Shown here one piece after another: positions 43,814-55,500 of a stretch of DNA of 64,000 nt (positions are counted from its first letter, which is position 1; each line of letters starts with the position of its first letter). Source of the DNA: Rhynchospora pubera (Eukaryota; Streptophyta; Magnoliopsida; Poales; Cyperaceae). The notes under the pieces were generated by a model. The model was not told the origin of the DNA. It saw only the letters and a list, made by a program, of their open reading frames with translations, and did not search any database. The position numbers and the translations under genes were made by a program. The stretch covers positions 82,099,846 to 82,163,845 of the forward strand of contig CM051462.1 of the NCBI GenBank assembly GCA_028095005.1, written 5' to 3'.

Positions 43814-46800
43814 TCAATTATTAGCACCTAAATGTCCAAGTAAAAAGCCGAACCACTCATTTACAGTAAAATTAATCTCGTCCTCGCTATAACGCTTCCC
43901 CACAGGTTGCAAAAACTGCATTTTATTGGCATTTCATATAGTTAGTAACCTATGAACTCTAAACTCCACAATATAATATACATTAAACTCTAAATTATAA
44001 ACCTTAAAACATTTTCATATATATACATTAAGGTTAATTAAACTTAATCTATACCGATGGTAGGTCCGGATTTAGCGTGCAGTGATCAAGGATCTTGCGT
44101 AGCGAAGTCATCGCATAAAAGCCGCAATCTGTATTGTTTGGTTGTCGTGGACTCTACAAGAACATAAAATAATACTATTAAGTTTAAATTAAATAAATTA
44201 CAAAATTGTTGAAACTACATATATTAGTATTGAACTATGTACGGGAATCATTTGAACTTCAAACTTGGGAACTTGGACCAATCTTGACAGAGCTCTGCAA
44301 AATTAAATATAAAATTATGAAAATTCATTTCTAAATATTAGTATATAACTAAACAATGCATACACACATTATATATATATATATGTTAAGTCTAAACTTA
44401 CTGATCGTAATTTCGTAGAATTGGAGATTGGTAGCCTTCGTTCGATTGGAGTGAATCTACTATCCACATCTTTCGTGTCGAGAGTTTTGCGATAATAATC
44501 ACAAAATGCGACCTGTAATTACATACATATTATCTCTTTGTTGGTGAAATTAACATTAAACTGTAGATTCATAATAAAAGATACTGTCAGAATTAGAGAT
44601 TTTATAACTAACCGATTATGATGCACTAAAACATGGTAGGGATCCCTTTTAGCATACTTCTTCAGAAGATTCGCTATGTATCGTACAGTTCCGAGCTCAT
44701 CTTGCAGTACATCCCGACCCGAGCATCTTTCCGGATCCCAAAATATCCACTTCTTCATCAAAGTATTAGCACAATATTGCCTGCACCGTCTAAATATTGT
44801 ATGTACAATGTTTAGGGTTTAGGGTTTAGGGTTTTAATTTATTAGACATATCATATAACCAATGATCAATTGTTGTAAAGTTAGGAAAGTACTTACAAGA
44901 TCCAAAGTTTAATCACTTGAACGAAGAGTTCATTCCTACTGAAGACATGGCGGATGTCTTTAAATTCGAGGATGAAGGTCTTCACATCTTGAAATTCGAA
45001 ATCAGCAGGAATATCGGCGAATTCAGTCACTGATTTGTCGAACATCCTCATATAGTCGTGCATTCTCTTTGCGTGAGGCCCAATCTGTGCCAACTTCTCA
45101 TCAGGGACGAACGGATCGTGCAATTGAATGTCCTCCTCCGCAAAAAACTGATCCACACTCTCCTCTTCATCTTCATCACCCTCTTGCACCGTCTCCTTTC
45201 CCTTATCTTGCGGAGGAATATGTGGAGTTTGTTTCGTCATTTTCCTCACTTGCTCCTATAAAATCCACATTAGTCATAAACGGTATATTTCTCATTTTTG
45301 AATATGTCAGTATATATAATAATTAGAACTTTGGAAAATTTATAATTGAAATCAAGATTTACCAGTTTTGTCAAGTCATAATCTACAAGATGACCCGGCC
45401 ATCTTAGAAATGAACCTTGGAGAACATCAAGCTGATCATCTGCGTTAGGAGGTGGAAAAGGTACTATCACGTGTCTGGCACTATCGAAAACTTCTAAGAT
45501 TTGTACCTTCACCTCCCCTATGCCAACTGGTTGTCCATGGACTATCTCAGAAACCTGTGCAAACACCATAGCTCTAGCTACATACACAGGCGTCCCAGAT
45601 ATCCCTGGTAGGAGCAGCAAGGCTTCGACAGGCCCCTGTATTAACGAATTAGAAACCCTAAATACTATATGAGGGCAAAAGCAATTAATATCTATCATAA
45701 GCTAGGTGTAATTAAGAACCTGATAAGTAGATTGAGGAATCGGATGCGGTTGATTGTTGCTATCCTGTGATAGCATAATCATGGCTTGTTGAAAAATTGG
45801 ATCGTAGGTTTGCGGTGTTTGGACTTGCGAGAATTGTTGCATTCGCCTGTTCCATTCCTCATCCATTCGGGCCTTGAATTCCTCATCCATTCGTCTTTTC
45901 ACTTCCTCTTGCACCATCCGATCAACCTCCTCTTTGCTAAACCCCTTGTTTGATTTTCTTGTACCACTACCGTACACCTGCTTTACGCCTGAGAACACCG
46001 GATATCCTCTCAACCGTCCAGAATGCTCTGGTGTACCGATTGCAGAAGTCAAGATATCATTTTGACGAACCGGTTGAACTTCCCCTGACTTAACTAGAGC
46101 AACCTATCACAAAAAAAGTTAAAGTTAAACAAAATTGAACTCATTGAATTCACAAAATAAAGTTATTTGAGTTGTTACACATACTGCTTTGTCGACCACC
46201 TCGGCAGCCCTAGGATTTTTTACAACAAGTTCACCGGTAGCTTCATCCGTTACTGCACGTGCTCTACTCCAACTGTACGTCCTGTCATCCATATCCTTGG
46301 TAATAACCGATGACGCACCATGTACCTTTTCTCCTTCTTTCCATCTAGATTCAGCACTTATATAACCGCCTGATCCCAGTCTGTGGGGCATGTCCCTTTT
46401 TGCTGCATTTTGACGGCCTTGCATACTCATTTTCTAGTAGCAGATTCAAAAGACTTGTTAGTATAAACAAAAAAAAACTAAGCAATTAAGTAAAAGCGAA
46501 AGATACTCATTTTCATACCTTAAACTTCTCGCTGGAATGATACTCTTGCATTGCCTCAAATTCTTCTTTCGAGATGTTCTGTACATCCCATGGTGAGGGT
46601 GCACCTTCCTTTGGATTCTCCAAGTAAGCCTTATTCTGATATGACCAAAAAGACACGTTATAATTAAAATTGATGCTAAATCAATCGTTTATAAATGAAC
46701 ATGTATTATAGAGGAAATTCTCTCACCAATCGAATTTTCCAATGTCTCCAAGACTCGTTACAGTTACGTAGAATCTTCTTCTTAACATCCAGTGGTAAGT

Positions 46801-47205
46801 CATCCGGAAGTTTCCAATCCTGTGCTATTTGTTTGTACAAATTTTTTTTCAACTCATTTGGCACCGCAATCCAATTAGGATAACTGCATTCATTTCATTT
46901 GTATAAGTGCATTAATACTATAATCAAATGATAATTCATATCTCAAATTCATATTAATACCTGCAAGGAATCATATCTCTTGTTTTTGAAGCACACCAAT
47001 TTGTGAATGCCTTTGCATTTTCGCCAATCGGCTTGCATTTCTCGTTAAACTCGACCTTCAAGTCCTGTCCAGCAGCTATCTTTTTGCGTGTCTTCAAACA
47101 CTTAGCCGTTGATCTTTTTCCCCTTTTGTTACTAACAATAATCTCCTCTTCCGAACTCGAGTCATTCGGTTTCATCCCGGGATCCTGATCATTTCTGTCC
47201 GACAT
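43814..47205 (-). CDS. Transposase_24-like plus Ulp1 protease protein (CACTA-2), 12 exons
   Basis: Exons on the minus strand: 47205-46961, 46883-46727, 46635-46519, 46433-46185, 46103-45720, 45635-45363, 45255-44897, 44789-44613, 44512-44402, 44294-44243, 44153-44055, 43915-43814. All introns are GT-AG, the phases agree and the joined frame is 774 codons with no lesion. An N-terminal basic/acidic part is followed by a Transposase_24-type region (NWIAVPNELKKNLYKQIAQD, WRHWKIRL, MPHRLGSGGY), thought to be the DNA-binding partner protein of CACTA elements. Then come IGTPEHSGRLRGYP, a charged helix rich in RRMDEE repeats, and a DUF8039-like region. The C-terminus is a C48/Ulp1 cysteine protease with His656 (HFVIII), Asp673 (WIVDS), Gln712 and Cys718 (QPNNTDCGFYAM). 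Ulp1-type enzymes cleave SUMO-like modifiers; a substrate here is unknown. Exon limits are my own prediction. Confidence 0.82.
44811..44834 (+). repeat. Short telomere-like repeat in an intron
   Basis: Three copies of TTTAGGG plus TTT lie in the intron between the exons ending 44897 and starting 44789. Too short to indicate a former telomere. Confidence 0.85.
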
Positions 47206-47560
47206 TGCTGTAATTTAAAATCCAAGTTACATACCACAACTTACATGCACAAAGTCAAACACATAACACAAAAATTAATAGAGCTCAAATTAAAATAATT
47301 CACAATTCAATCTCAAATAACATTAGAAATGAGAATTAATAGCAAGCTCAATCTCAAATAACATAATAATAGATAAAATAACATAGTACTAATCCAAGGA
47401 AAGGTTCATATAATTGGATCACCAAGGAATACAACAAAATAACATAGTACTAATCCAAACATAAACATAAAGTTCACTTAAACATAAACACTAAGTTCAC
47501 TTAATCCAAACACAAACATAAACACTAAGCTCACTTAATCCAAACATGTAAACCCTAATA

Positions 47561-47815
47561 TTATTCTTCATCATTCGGCTTATTGTCATCAGTATTTTCT
47601 TCTCTAATTTCTGTGTACGGTGCCACAAACTTATCAATTAAAAACTTGAAAAATATTGCAGCATCTTCATAATTCGGCTTCTTGGCCTCGTTTTGGTTAG
47701 GCTGGTTTTGAGATGCCTGATTTTGAGAGGCTGGGTTGGAACGAACGTTTCGCCTAACATAGACTCGTTCGATGGATTTTTTCGCATTTTGGTTGCTTCC
47801 TTCACCTTTCTCCAT
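47561..47815 (-). CDS. Small alternative exon/ORF of CACTA-2, 84 aa
   Basis: A complete 84-codon frame begins directly after a splice-acceptor-like TTAGGTAG|TA. Its start, MEKGEGSNQNAKKSIERVYV, resembles that of the 98-aa frame at 48068-48364 (MDKSEGSN, KSVEQIYVR). It is rich in Asn and Gln in the middle and ends in an acidic tail. The function is unknown. It could be an alternative first coding exon of the downstream gene's transcript or a separate small protein. Confidence 0.45.
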   Translation of the reverse strand: MEKGEGSNQNAKKSIERVYVRRNVRSNPASQNQASQNQPNQNEAKKPNYEDAAIFFKFLIDKFVAPYTEIREENTDDNKPNDEE

Positions 47816-48067
47816 TACTACCTAATTAAAACACCATATATAATTTATTTAGATGATAATTAAAACATATATTCAATCATGGATAGTTAATCAATTCATA
47901 CACAATAATAATAATTTCGATAATATTTAAAACATTAAAACATAGATATAGATAAAACAAAATAACATATTCCAAACTTAAGGTTCATACAAATTAAGGT
48001 TCAAATTAACATAGATAATAATTAAAACAACAATTCAAACACTTAAACGCTAAATTAAACCCTAAAT

Positions 48068-48364
48068 TCACTCCTTCTTTTCTTCCTCTATCTCCTCCTC
48101 TGGCATCTCCTCTGGGACCTCCTCCCAATCTGCAGGAGTCCGTCCGCAACCGACTGGAAAACGCCTCACAGCAGATACAGACCTCCTAGGGAGAGGCTTA
48201 TCTCGCATCCACTGAGGCACGTATCTCTGACGAGTGACATCAAACTCTGCTTTGGTGTCCGTCTTCGTCTCCGTCTCCTTCTTGTCCTTTTGTCGGACAT
48301 AAATTTGTTCAACGGATTTTTTCCCCTTATTCCCCTTTGGGTTGCTTCCTTCCGATTTGTCCAT
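48068..48364 (-). CDS. Small alternative exon/ORF of CACTA-2, 98 aa
   Basis: A complete 98-codon frame starts two bases after an acceptor-like AAAAGGTAG. The N-terminal block MDKSEGSN...KKSVEQIYVRQK is shared with the 84-aa frame; the rest is basic (PRRSVSAVRR) and then strongly acidic (EVPEEMPEEEIEEEKKE). No known domain was recognised. The similarity of the two frames, and the same position relative to an acceptor, argues that they are duplicated real exons and not chance frames. Confidence 0.45.
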   Translation of the reverse strand: MDKSEGSNPKGNKGKKSVEQIYVRQKDKKETETKTDTKAEFDVTRQRYVPQWMRDKPLPRRSVSAVRRFPVGCGRTPADWEEVPEEMPEEEIEEEKKE

Positions 48365-49252
48365 TACTACCTTTTAATTTATATAAACATTTCCATTTAA
48401 ATTTCAATTTAATTTATATACACATTAAATTTACAGTTCATTTCAATTCCTATTCAATTCCTAATCAATTCCTATTCAATTCAATTCAATTTCAATTTCA
48501 TTGCATTAAATAATACACTACTATAACATTCTCAAATGTCAAGTAACAGAAATCATGCATATAATTTCAAACTTTGAGACTCTTTCATGCTCATGAGATA
48601 ATATCAAGTATGCAATAGCTAGTATTGACCCAGTCACATATTTATACACTATCTATCATGTAATAAACTGATACTTACATGCTTAAATGATAAAAGCACA
48701 GTTCCTGATGCAAGACTCCTCAACAAACCTCATGACAAAATGACTTAACCATCATAACAGTAAGTACTAAACATATACACAACACATTTATAACTCCAAC
48801 AATCATTACACTTTAGAAAAGACATATGACAATTCACTGATGTATATGAATGTATCGTTAACATAACTTACACAAATTATGCCCTAAACTGAACCATGAC
48901 AGAATCAAGGCATCTAACCGTTCATCACTTTATAATGATGTGCCACTGTTGTAGTATACTAATACCATATGCAATATGACAGAAATATTGAAGCTTTTAT
49001 ACCCAAAACATGACAATAAGTATACTATAGCATTTACTAACTTAAATACACTAAAATGAACCCTTCAGTATCACTAATACTTAAGTACTATAGTTAATCA
49101 TCATATAAAAATGTTAATATACTAATTAACATGCATAGAACTGAGGCTAAGAAACAAACACAGTTCTTAGTGTATGATTCTAGCATGCCTAATCAATCAA
49201 TTCTCAATCACAAATGCAAATAGAAAGAGAGAGAGATAGAGAGAGATGATAC

Positions 49253-49712
49253 CTTCTTAGGGAGAGAGAGAGAGGTGCTGTCGGAGAGAGAGAGAGGTGC
49301 TGTCGGCTCTTGGCTGTCGCGGTCGCTGCCGTCGGCTCTTCGCTGTCGCGATCTTTGGAAGGGGGAGAGAGAGGGAGGTGTTGTCGGAGAAAGGGAGCGA
49401 GGGGCTGTCGGCTCTCGGCTGTGGAAGGGAGAGAGAGAAAGGAGGAGAGGTCAGTTCAGAGAGAGAAAGAGGGGTAGAGAGAAATGACAGAGAGGCAGAG
49501 AGAATGAGATCGAGAAGGAAGAGAGGTAGAGAGAGAGAGAATGAGAGACTTACAGGGCAGAGAGGAAGATCGAGAGGGAAGAGGGAAGAGAGTGCTGTCG
49601 CTGTCGAAGGAAGAGAGAAGGAGATCGAGAGGGAAGAGCTAGGGTTTTTAGAGAGAAGGAGATCGAGAGTTTCGGACGGGGATTTTGAGGGGGGGGGACG
49701 GGTTATATATTA
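49253..49712 (-). promoter_or_regulatory. Promoter and leader exon of the CACTA-2 second gene
   Basis: The minus strand has a TATA motif (TATATAAC, about 49703-49710) followed by a pyrimidine-rich leader containing AAAACCCTAG, typical of plant 5' untranslated regions. The leader has internal repeats around CGACAGC/CTCTCTC. It ends in a good splice donor (CTAAGAAG|GTATC, GT at 49252-49251). Candidate acceptors lie just before the start codons at 48364, 47815 and 47205. The long open frames on the plus strand here are low-complexity Arg/Glu artefacts. Confidence 0.6.
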
Positions 49713-49724
49713 AAAAAAATAGGG

Positions 49725-49960
49725 TTTGATCTTTAGTACCGGTTCTTAGACTAAAAACCGGTACTAAAGATCGCGACGTTTTAAATTCACATGATCTTTA
49801 GTACCGGTTTTTAGACAAAAACCGGTACTAAAGATATTCCCCAATTTTGTCCATTTAAGTGGGACCCACCTTTACAAATATATTACTTTTTCTTTTAAAT
49901 TAATTGTTGATCTTTAGTACCGGTTTTTAGTCAAAAAACCGGTACTAAAGATAAATTCAA
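49725..49960. repeat. Internal copy of the CACTA-2 subterminal repeat array
   Basis: Three palindromic pairs of TTTAGTACCGGTTTTTAG and its complement lie here, between the end of tnp2 (50100) and the TATA box of the second gene. The motif is the same as at the left end of the element. No terminal CACTA/TAGTG sequence was found next to it, so it does not mark an element end that I can see. Confidence 0.85.
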
Positions 49961-50666
49961 ATTCTGGCCCCATTTTTTTTTGTATTTGATTATAAAATTA
50001 CAAATATGAATTGAAAATATCATTCTAATAACAGATCAGATAATCTTTTCAAATATTTATTACAAACTTGGTCAGATAATCTTAATTACAAATTCGAATT
50101 CATTTATTTTTTGGTGACTTCGGTCGATCTACCCACACGCCTTCTTCCTGATTGGAACGCAAATTACTTGCTAACTCTTCAATTGGTTGCGGTGTCCCAT
50201 CGATACCTGTGAACATAATAATTATATTGGAACGCAAATTACTTGCTAACTCTTCAATTGGAACGCGAATTGTTCATATTAATTCTGTAAATTATTTTCT
50301 ACAGATTTAAAATTAATTATATATACCTGTGGAGAATGGTGCTATTTCATCAAATTGATCATATTCTTCTTCGTCCACGACATCTTCAACGCCAACGATG
50401 CGTCTTTTTCCGGGAAGTACCACATGTCGTCCCTTGTCAGCCGGGTCAGCAATATAAAAAACTTGCATTGCTTGTTTGTTTGCAAGTATGAAAGGATCAT
50501 CAGAATATCCCAATTTTTTTAAATCAACGGTTACAAATCCGTTTTTATCAGTCTTCACGCCGCTTTTGAGCACCCATTTACATTCAAACACTGCTATTTT
50601 AAATGCATTATAATCAAATTCCCAAATTTCTTCAATCCAACCATAATACGGCTCCGATGATGTTCC

Positions 50667-52424
50667 TGTTAGTTGAGTGCATAATTTTCATTTTATGATT
50701 AAATACTACTAATTATCCATAAACAATCATGCACAAACACGGATCTTGCACTAAGCCATTCACACAAGAGAGAAAGGTTCAAGGTATACCTCTCTTGAAC
50801 TAGTAATCAAGAGGCTCGAACCGGCTAGGTTGTAGGTGGTTGTGCTCACGTCTAGCTCGCGCCTCCTTGTCGAATCGCCTCGAGTCCACTTGGTATTAAC
50901 CAAATCCTCTACAAGTTATGCTAGTAACTTGGAGGAGATGCCTAATCCCTAGCTTTCTCAATTCTTCTAGCAAATCAACAAGTTATTTGTGGAAGAATGG
51001 AGGGCTCAACACATGAGCAATAGGGAGAGATGGGAGAGAGGGAGGCGCACTCCAAGGGAGGGGCGGCTAGGTTAGTGGGAGAGAGAGAGAGGGGGATTTG
51101 CAACCATCCACATCCTTATATAGAGTGCAAACCCTACCTACCTCACACTAACTATTTACCAAATTGCCACCCCACCTACCACCTTGTTTGGCCGGCCACA
51201 ATAAGGGCCTTTATGGGCCAATTGCATTGCCTCATGGGTCCACTTAATCATTCATTAAATGGCCTCTCTTGTTGCTCTCAATTTGGATCCCTATTGGGCC
51301 TTTAATTAATTATTTAATTAAAGCCCTATAGAATGCACATGTGTTAAAATAAATAATTATTAACTTAATAATAATTATTTAGGGATTAGATAATGCATTA
51401 ATTTATTTCTATATGATCCCTTTGATTTAATTAATTATAACGGTCTACAACGCTATTTAATTAATTAATCAACTCATCATATTTTGCAATACCAATTATT
51501 GCAAATAAATAAATAATGCAAGCATGGTTAAAACACCAATTCTGTGTGACCCTTTGAGGATTTATGCTACGTTGGACATGGAGTTAAATCGCTATTTAAT
51601 TCCAATAATCATAAGCGGTATCTAGCAACACGTTATGATTCCCAATTCGCATAAATAGTGTACAGCTACAATATTTCAATCCTGCATAAGAGAATAATAA
51701 TATATCTCTATTTTGATTCCTATGCCTCACGATATCATCGTATAATCCAAGATAGGAATGTGTCATTCTTGCAGATTATACGTTTCTTGATCTAGAGATA
51801 ATTGTATCAGTTGCTAGCAAACAATCTATCTCCATCAAGGGGCCCAAACAGATATCGTCACTCACTAAGTGAATTAATGAGGGACATACGGTTTTCTTGA
51901 CTATTTAACTTTTCCCCGCACAATTCAAGAGAACATAAATAACGTCCGTATAGCAGCCCTTATCGGGAATCAGCGGTAGACGATATTTATTGAACCTATC
52001 CTCATGTGGAAAAGATAAATATCTCAAACTTAGAATCAAAATCATAACGAAATAAATAATGACACCAAAACACAATCCATATATTTATTTCGTTGGGTCA
52101 TGTCCTGTACTATGTTCAAATAACATAAACATATGCAATTAAGTTGGTTACTCTTAACCTTTGATTTATAGAACTTAATCAACACTTAACTTGCATACTA
52201 ATCTTATTGATAATTAATGTTCCTTGTTAATTATCAAGATTATGGACGCTTTAGATTTATTGTTGTCATTTACTACTAAATGAATCACAGTGATCTATAA
52301 TTCAGATCCTCAACCTGAATGAACTGTCAACACATAAATCAAGGAACAAATGATATAAAATCATCCATAACATAAAACCATAGAAGTAGCCAAAAAGATT
52401 GGCTTCTAGGACATATCTCTAACA
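50667..52424 (-). repeat. Copia 3' LTR
   Basis: This is the downstream LTR in transcription sense. On the minus strand it runs from TGTTAGAG to CTAACA. It contains a TATA box (CTCTATATAAGG, about 51115-51126). It appears identical to the other LTR wherever I compared them, at an offset of 8,109 bases. Confidence 0.95.
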
Positions 52425-52536
52425 ATCTCCCACTTGGCCTAGAGTCAATCAACAGTGACTTCTAGCCAGTGTATAGTACTCAATGTAATATCCAAATATA
52501 CATATCTCATACTAACGCCTAAATAAAAGATACAAC

Positions 52537-55500
52537 TCAAAGCCAATCAGGCATACGCCTAATCCCCATGGATGCAACATGCAACTCATGCGCGGCTCGA
52601 GACAAAGGCTTTGTCAGAGGGTCCGCTGTGTTCGCGGCACCGTCCACCTTCTTGACCTTGACCCATCCGTCATTGACCAACTGACGGATGAGATGGAACC
52701 GTCGTAGAATGTGCCTAGTCTTCTGGTGAGACCTAGGCTCCTTGGACTGAGCTATGGCTCCCGTATTGTCGCAGTAGATATCCACTGGACCCGAGATGCT
52801 TGGAACCACCTCTAGCTCGGTCAAGAACTCCTTGATCCATACGGCCTCTTTTGCTGCTTCACCAGCCGCTAAGTATTCCGCTTCGGTGACGGAATCGGCC
52901 GTAGTATCTTGCTTGGAACTCTTCCAACTTACGGCACCACCATTAAGCAGAAATACAAAGCCGGACTGTGATTTGGAGTCATCTCGATCGGTTTGGAAAC
53001 TAGCATCGGTGTAACCAGTTACAACGAGCTCTTGGTCTCCACCGTAAACGAGAATGCTCTCTTTGGTTCTCTTGAGATACTTGAGGATATTCTTGACTGC
53101 GGTCCAATGTGCCATGCCCGGGTTGGCTTGGTATCGACTAGTCACGCTAATCGGATGTGCCACATCGGGGCGAGTGCATAGCATGGCATACATAATCGAT
53201 CCGACTACAGATGGATACTTGAATCGCTTCATGTACTCCCGATCTGTCTCCGTTGTCGGACCTTGAGTCTTGCTCAAGTAAATGCCATGTGACATAGGCA
53301 AGAATCCCTTCTTGGAATTCGCCATGTTGTGTTTTTGCAACACCTTGTCAATATATGCATCTTGGCTCAAACCTAACATCCTCTTTGATCTATCTCTATA
53401 GATCTTGATTCCTAAGATGTAGGCGGCCTCGCCCAAGTCTTTCATTGAGAACACTTTCTTCAATGAATCCTTGACTGCATTCAATTCGGGAATATCATTC
53501 CCGATCAAGAGTATATCGTCAACATATAGAACAAGAAACACAACCACGCTCCCACTAAACCTCTTGTAGACACAAGGTTCCTTTTCACTTTGAGAGAAGT
53601 TCAATTTCTTGACTTCCTCATCAAAGCGCTTGTTCCAACTCCGTGATGCTTGCTTCAATCCATAAATGGATCGTTGAAGCTTGCATACTTTGTTAGCATT
53701 CTTTGGATCCACAAAACACTCGGGTTGTGTCATATACACATCCTCTTCCAAATTTCCATTTAGGAAGGCGGTTTTGACATCCATTTGCCAAATCTCATAA
53801 TCATAGAATGCGGCAATTGCTAACATGATCCGAATTGACTTGAACATGACGACGGGCGAGAAGGTTTCTTCATAGTCAATACCATGAATTTGCTTGTAAC
53901 CTTTCGCTACAAGTTGTGCTTTGTAAATGGTCAAGTTGCCATCCATGTCGACCTTTCTCTTAAAGATCCACTTGTTCTCAACGGGTTTTACTCCGTTGGG
54001 AAGGTCAACCAAGGTCCATACCTTGTTGTCATACATGGATTGCATTTCGGATTCCATGGCTTTTAGCCATTCCTTGGAATCGGTTTTCTTTCTCATGTCA
54101 TCAACGGTCAAAGGCTCATCGTTCTCCATAACGAGAATGTCGTGCAAACCTAAATATCTTATAGGTGGACGACTTGGCCTTGCCGATCTTCGTAGGGTAG
54201 AAGTTTGAGGTTCTTGAACTTGTTCCACAACGGTTTGTGGACTTTGTTCTTGAACTTCAAGTGAAGGTGCTTCCTCAACATCATCGACTCGCGATATGTT
54301 TGAGTTTTCATTTGAGGGAGCTTGTTCGTGAACCTCTTCTTCCACAACAACTTGTGGAATGGGTTCGGCTACAACCTCATTTGGTGCATCCACATTTTGT
54401 GCAACCTCATTTGGCACCACATTGGGAACAACCACATTGCCTACTTGAGGCATGCTTTGTTGTTGCGGTTCTTGAATTTCTTCAATGACCACGTTGCTCC
54501 CACTACTTCTTCTTGAGAGAAACTCCTTCTCCAAGAACACACCATAACGAGCAACAACTATCTTGTTCTCGTTGCGGTTATAGAAGTAGTAACCCTTCGT
54601 TTCCTTAGGGTATCCTACGAAATGACATTTGTCCGATTTGGGTCCAAGCTTATCGCTCACTAGCCTTTTCACATAAGCTTCACAACCCCAAATCTTGAGA
54701 AACGACATGCTTGGTTTCTTCTTAAACCAAAGCTCATAGGGCGTCTTCTCAACGGACTTTGATGGAACACGGTTTAATGTAAAAGTTGCGGTTTCAAGGG
54801 CGTATCCCCAAAAGGACATAGGCAAATCGGCTTGGCTCATCATTGATCGAACCATGTCAAGCAAAGTTCGATTCCTCCTTTCGGATACACCATTCCATTG
54901 TGGTGTTCCGGGTGGAGTGAGTTGTGGAACGATTCCACACTCCTTTAGATAGTTGCCAAACTCATGGCTCAAGTACTCACCACCTCGATCGGATCGTAAG
55001 ACCTTGATCTTTCGACCAAGTTGGTTCTCAACTTCATTCTTAAATTCTTTGAACTTGTCAAAGGATTCGGATTTGTGACGCATCAAGTAGATATACCCGT
55101 ATCTACTATGGTCATCGGTGAATGTGATGAAGTATGAATAACCACCACGCGCACAAATGCTCATAGGCCCACATACATCGGTATGTACAAGGTCTAACAA
55201 GTCATTTGCCCTTGTCCCTTTGTTAGGAAAAGGCGCTTTGGTCATCTTTCCCATCAAACAAGATTCGCATGTGTCAATTGGCTCGAAAGCGAATTGATCC
55301 AAGAGACCAACGGTTTGTAATCTCTTGATGCGTTTCTCATTGATATGACCTAAGCGGCAATGCCACATCAAAGTTGCATTCTCATGTGAAATCTTACGTT
55401 TCCTATTGTCATTCTCAACACTCAAGATAAGTCCGCTAGAATCAAGCAAATAAAGACCATTCAATAAATGCGCATCACAAAAACGAACTTCATTTCGAAA

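Noticed and set aside
49297..49713. 138-residue plus-strand open frame rich in Arg and Glu
   Set aside because: It is the complement of the CT-rich leader of the minus-strand CACTA-2 gene; low complexity GA repeats keep frames open by chance.
43253..49990. A separate smaller CACTA element ending near the internal repeat array
   Set aside because: No terminal TAGTG/CACTA sequence or target-site duplication was found to the right of the array, and tnp2 coding ends just beyond it, so one two-gene element is simpler.
51030..51305. 91-residue frame also found at 59139-59414
   Set aside because: The two copies are simply the same segment of the two Copia LTRs, on the strand opposite to transcription.
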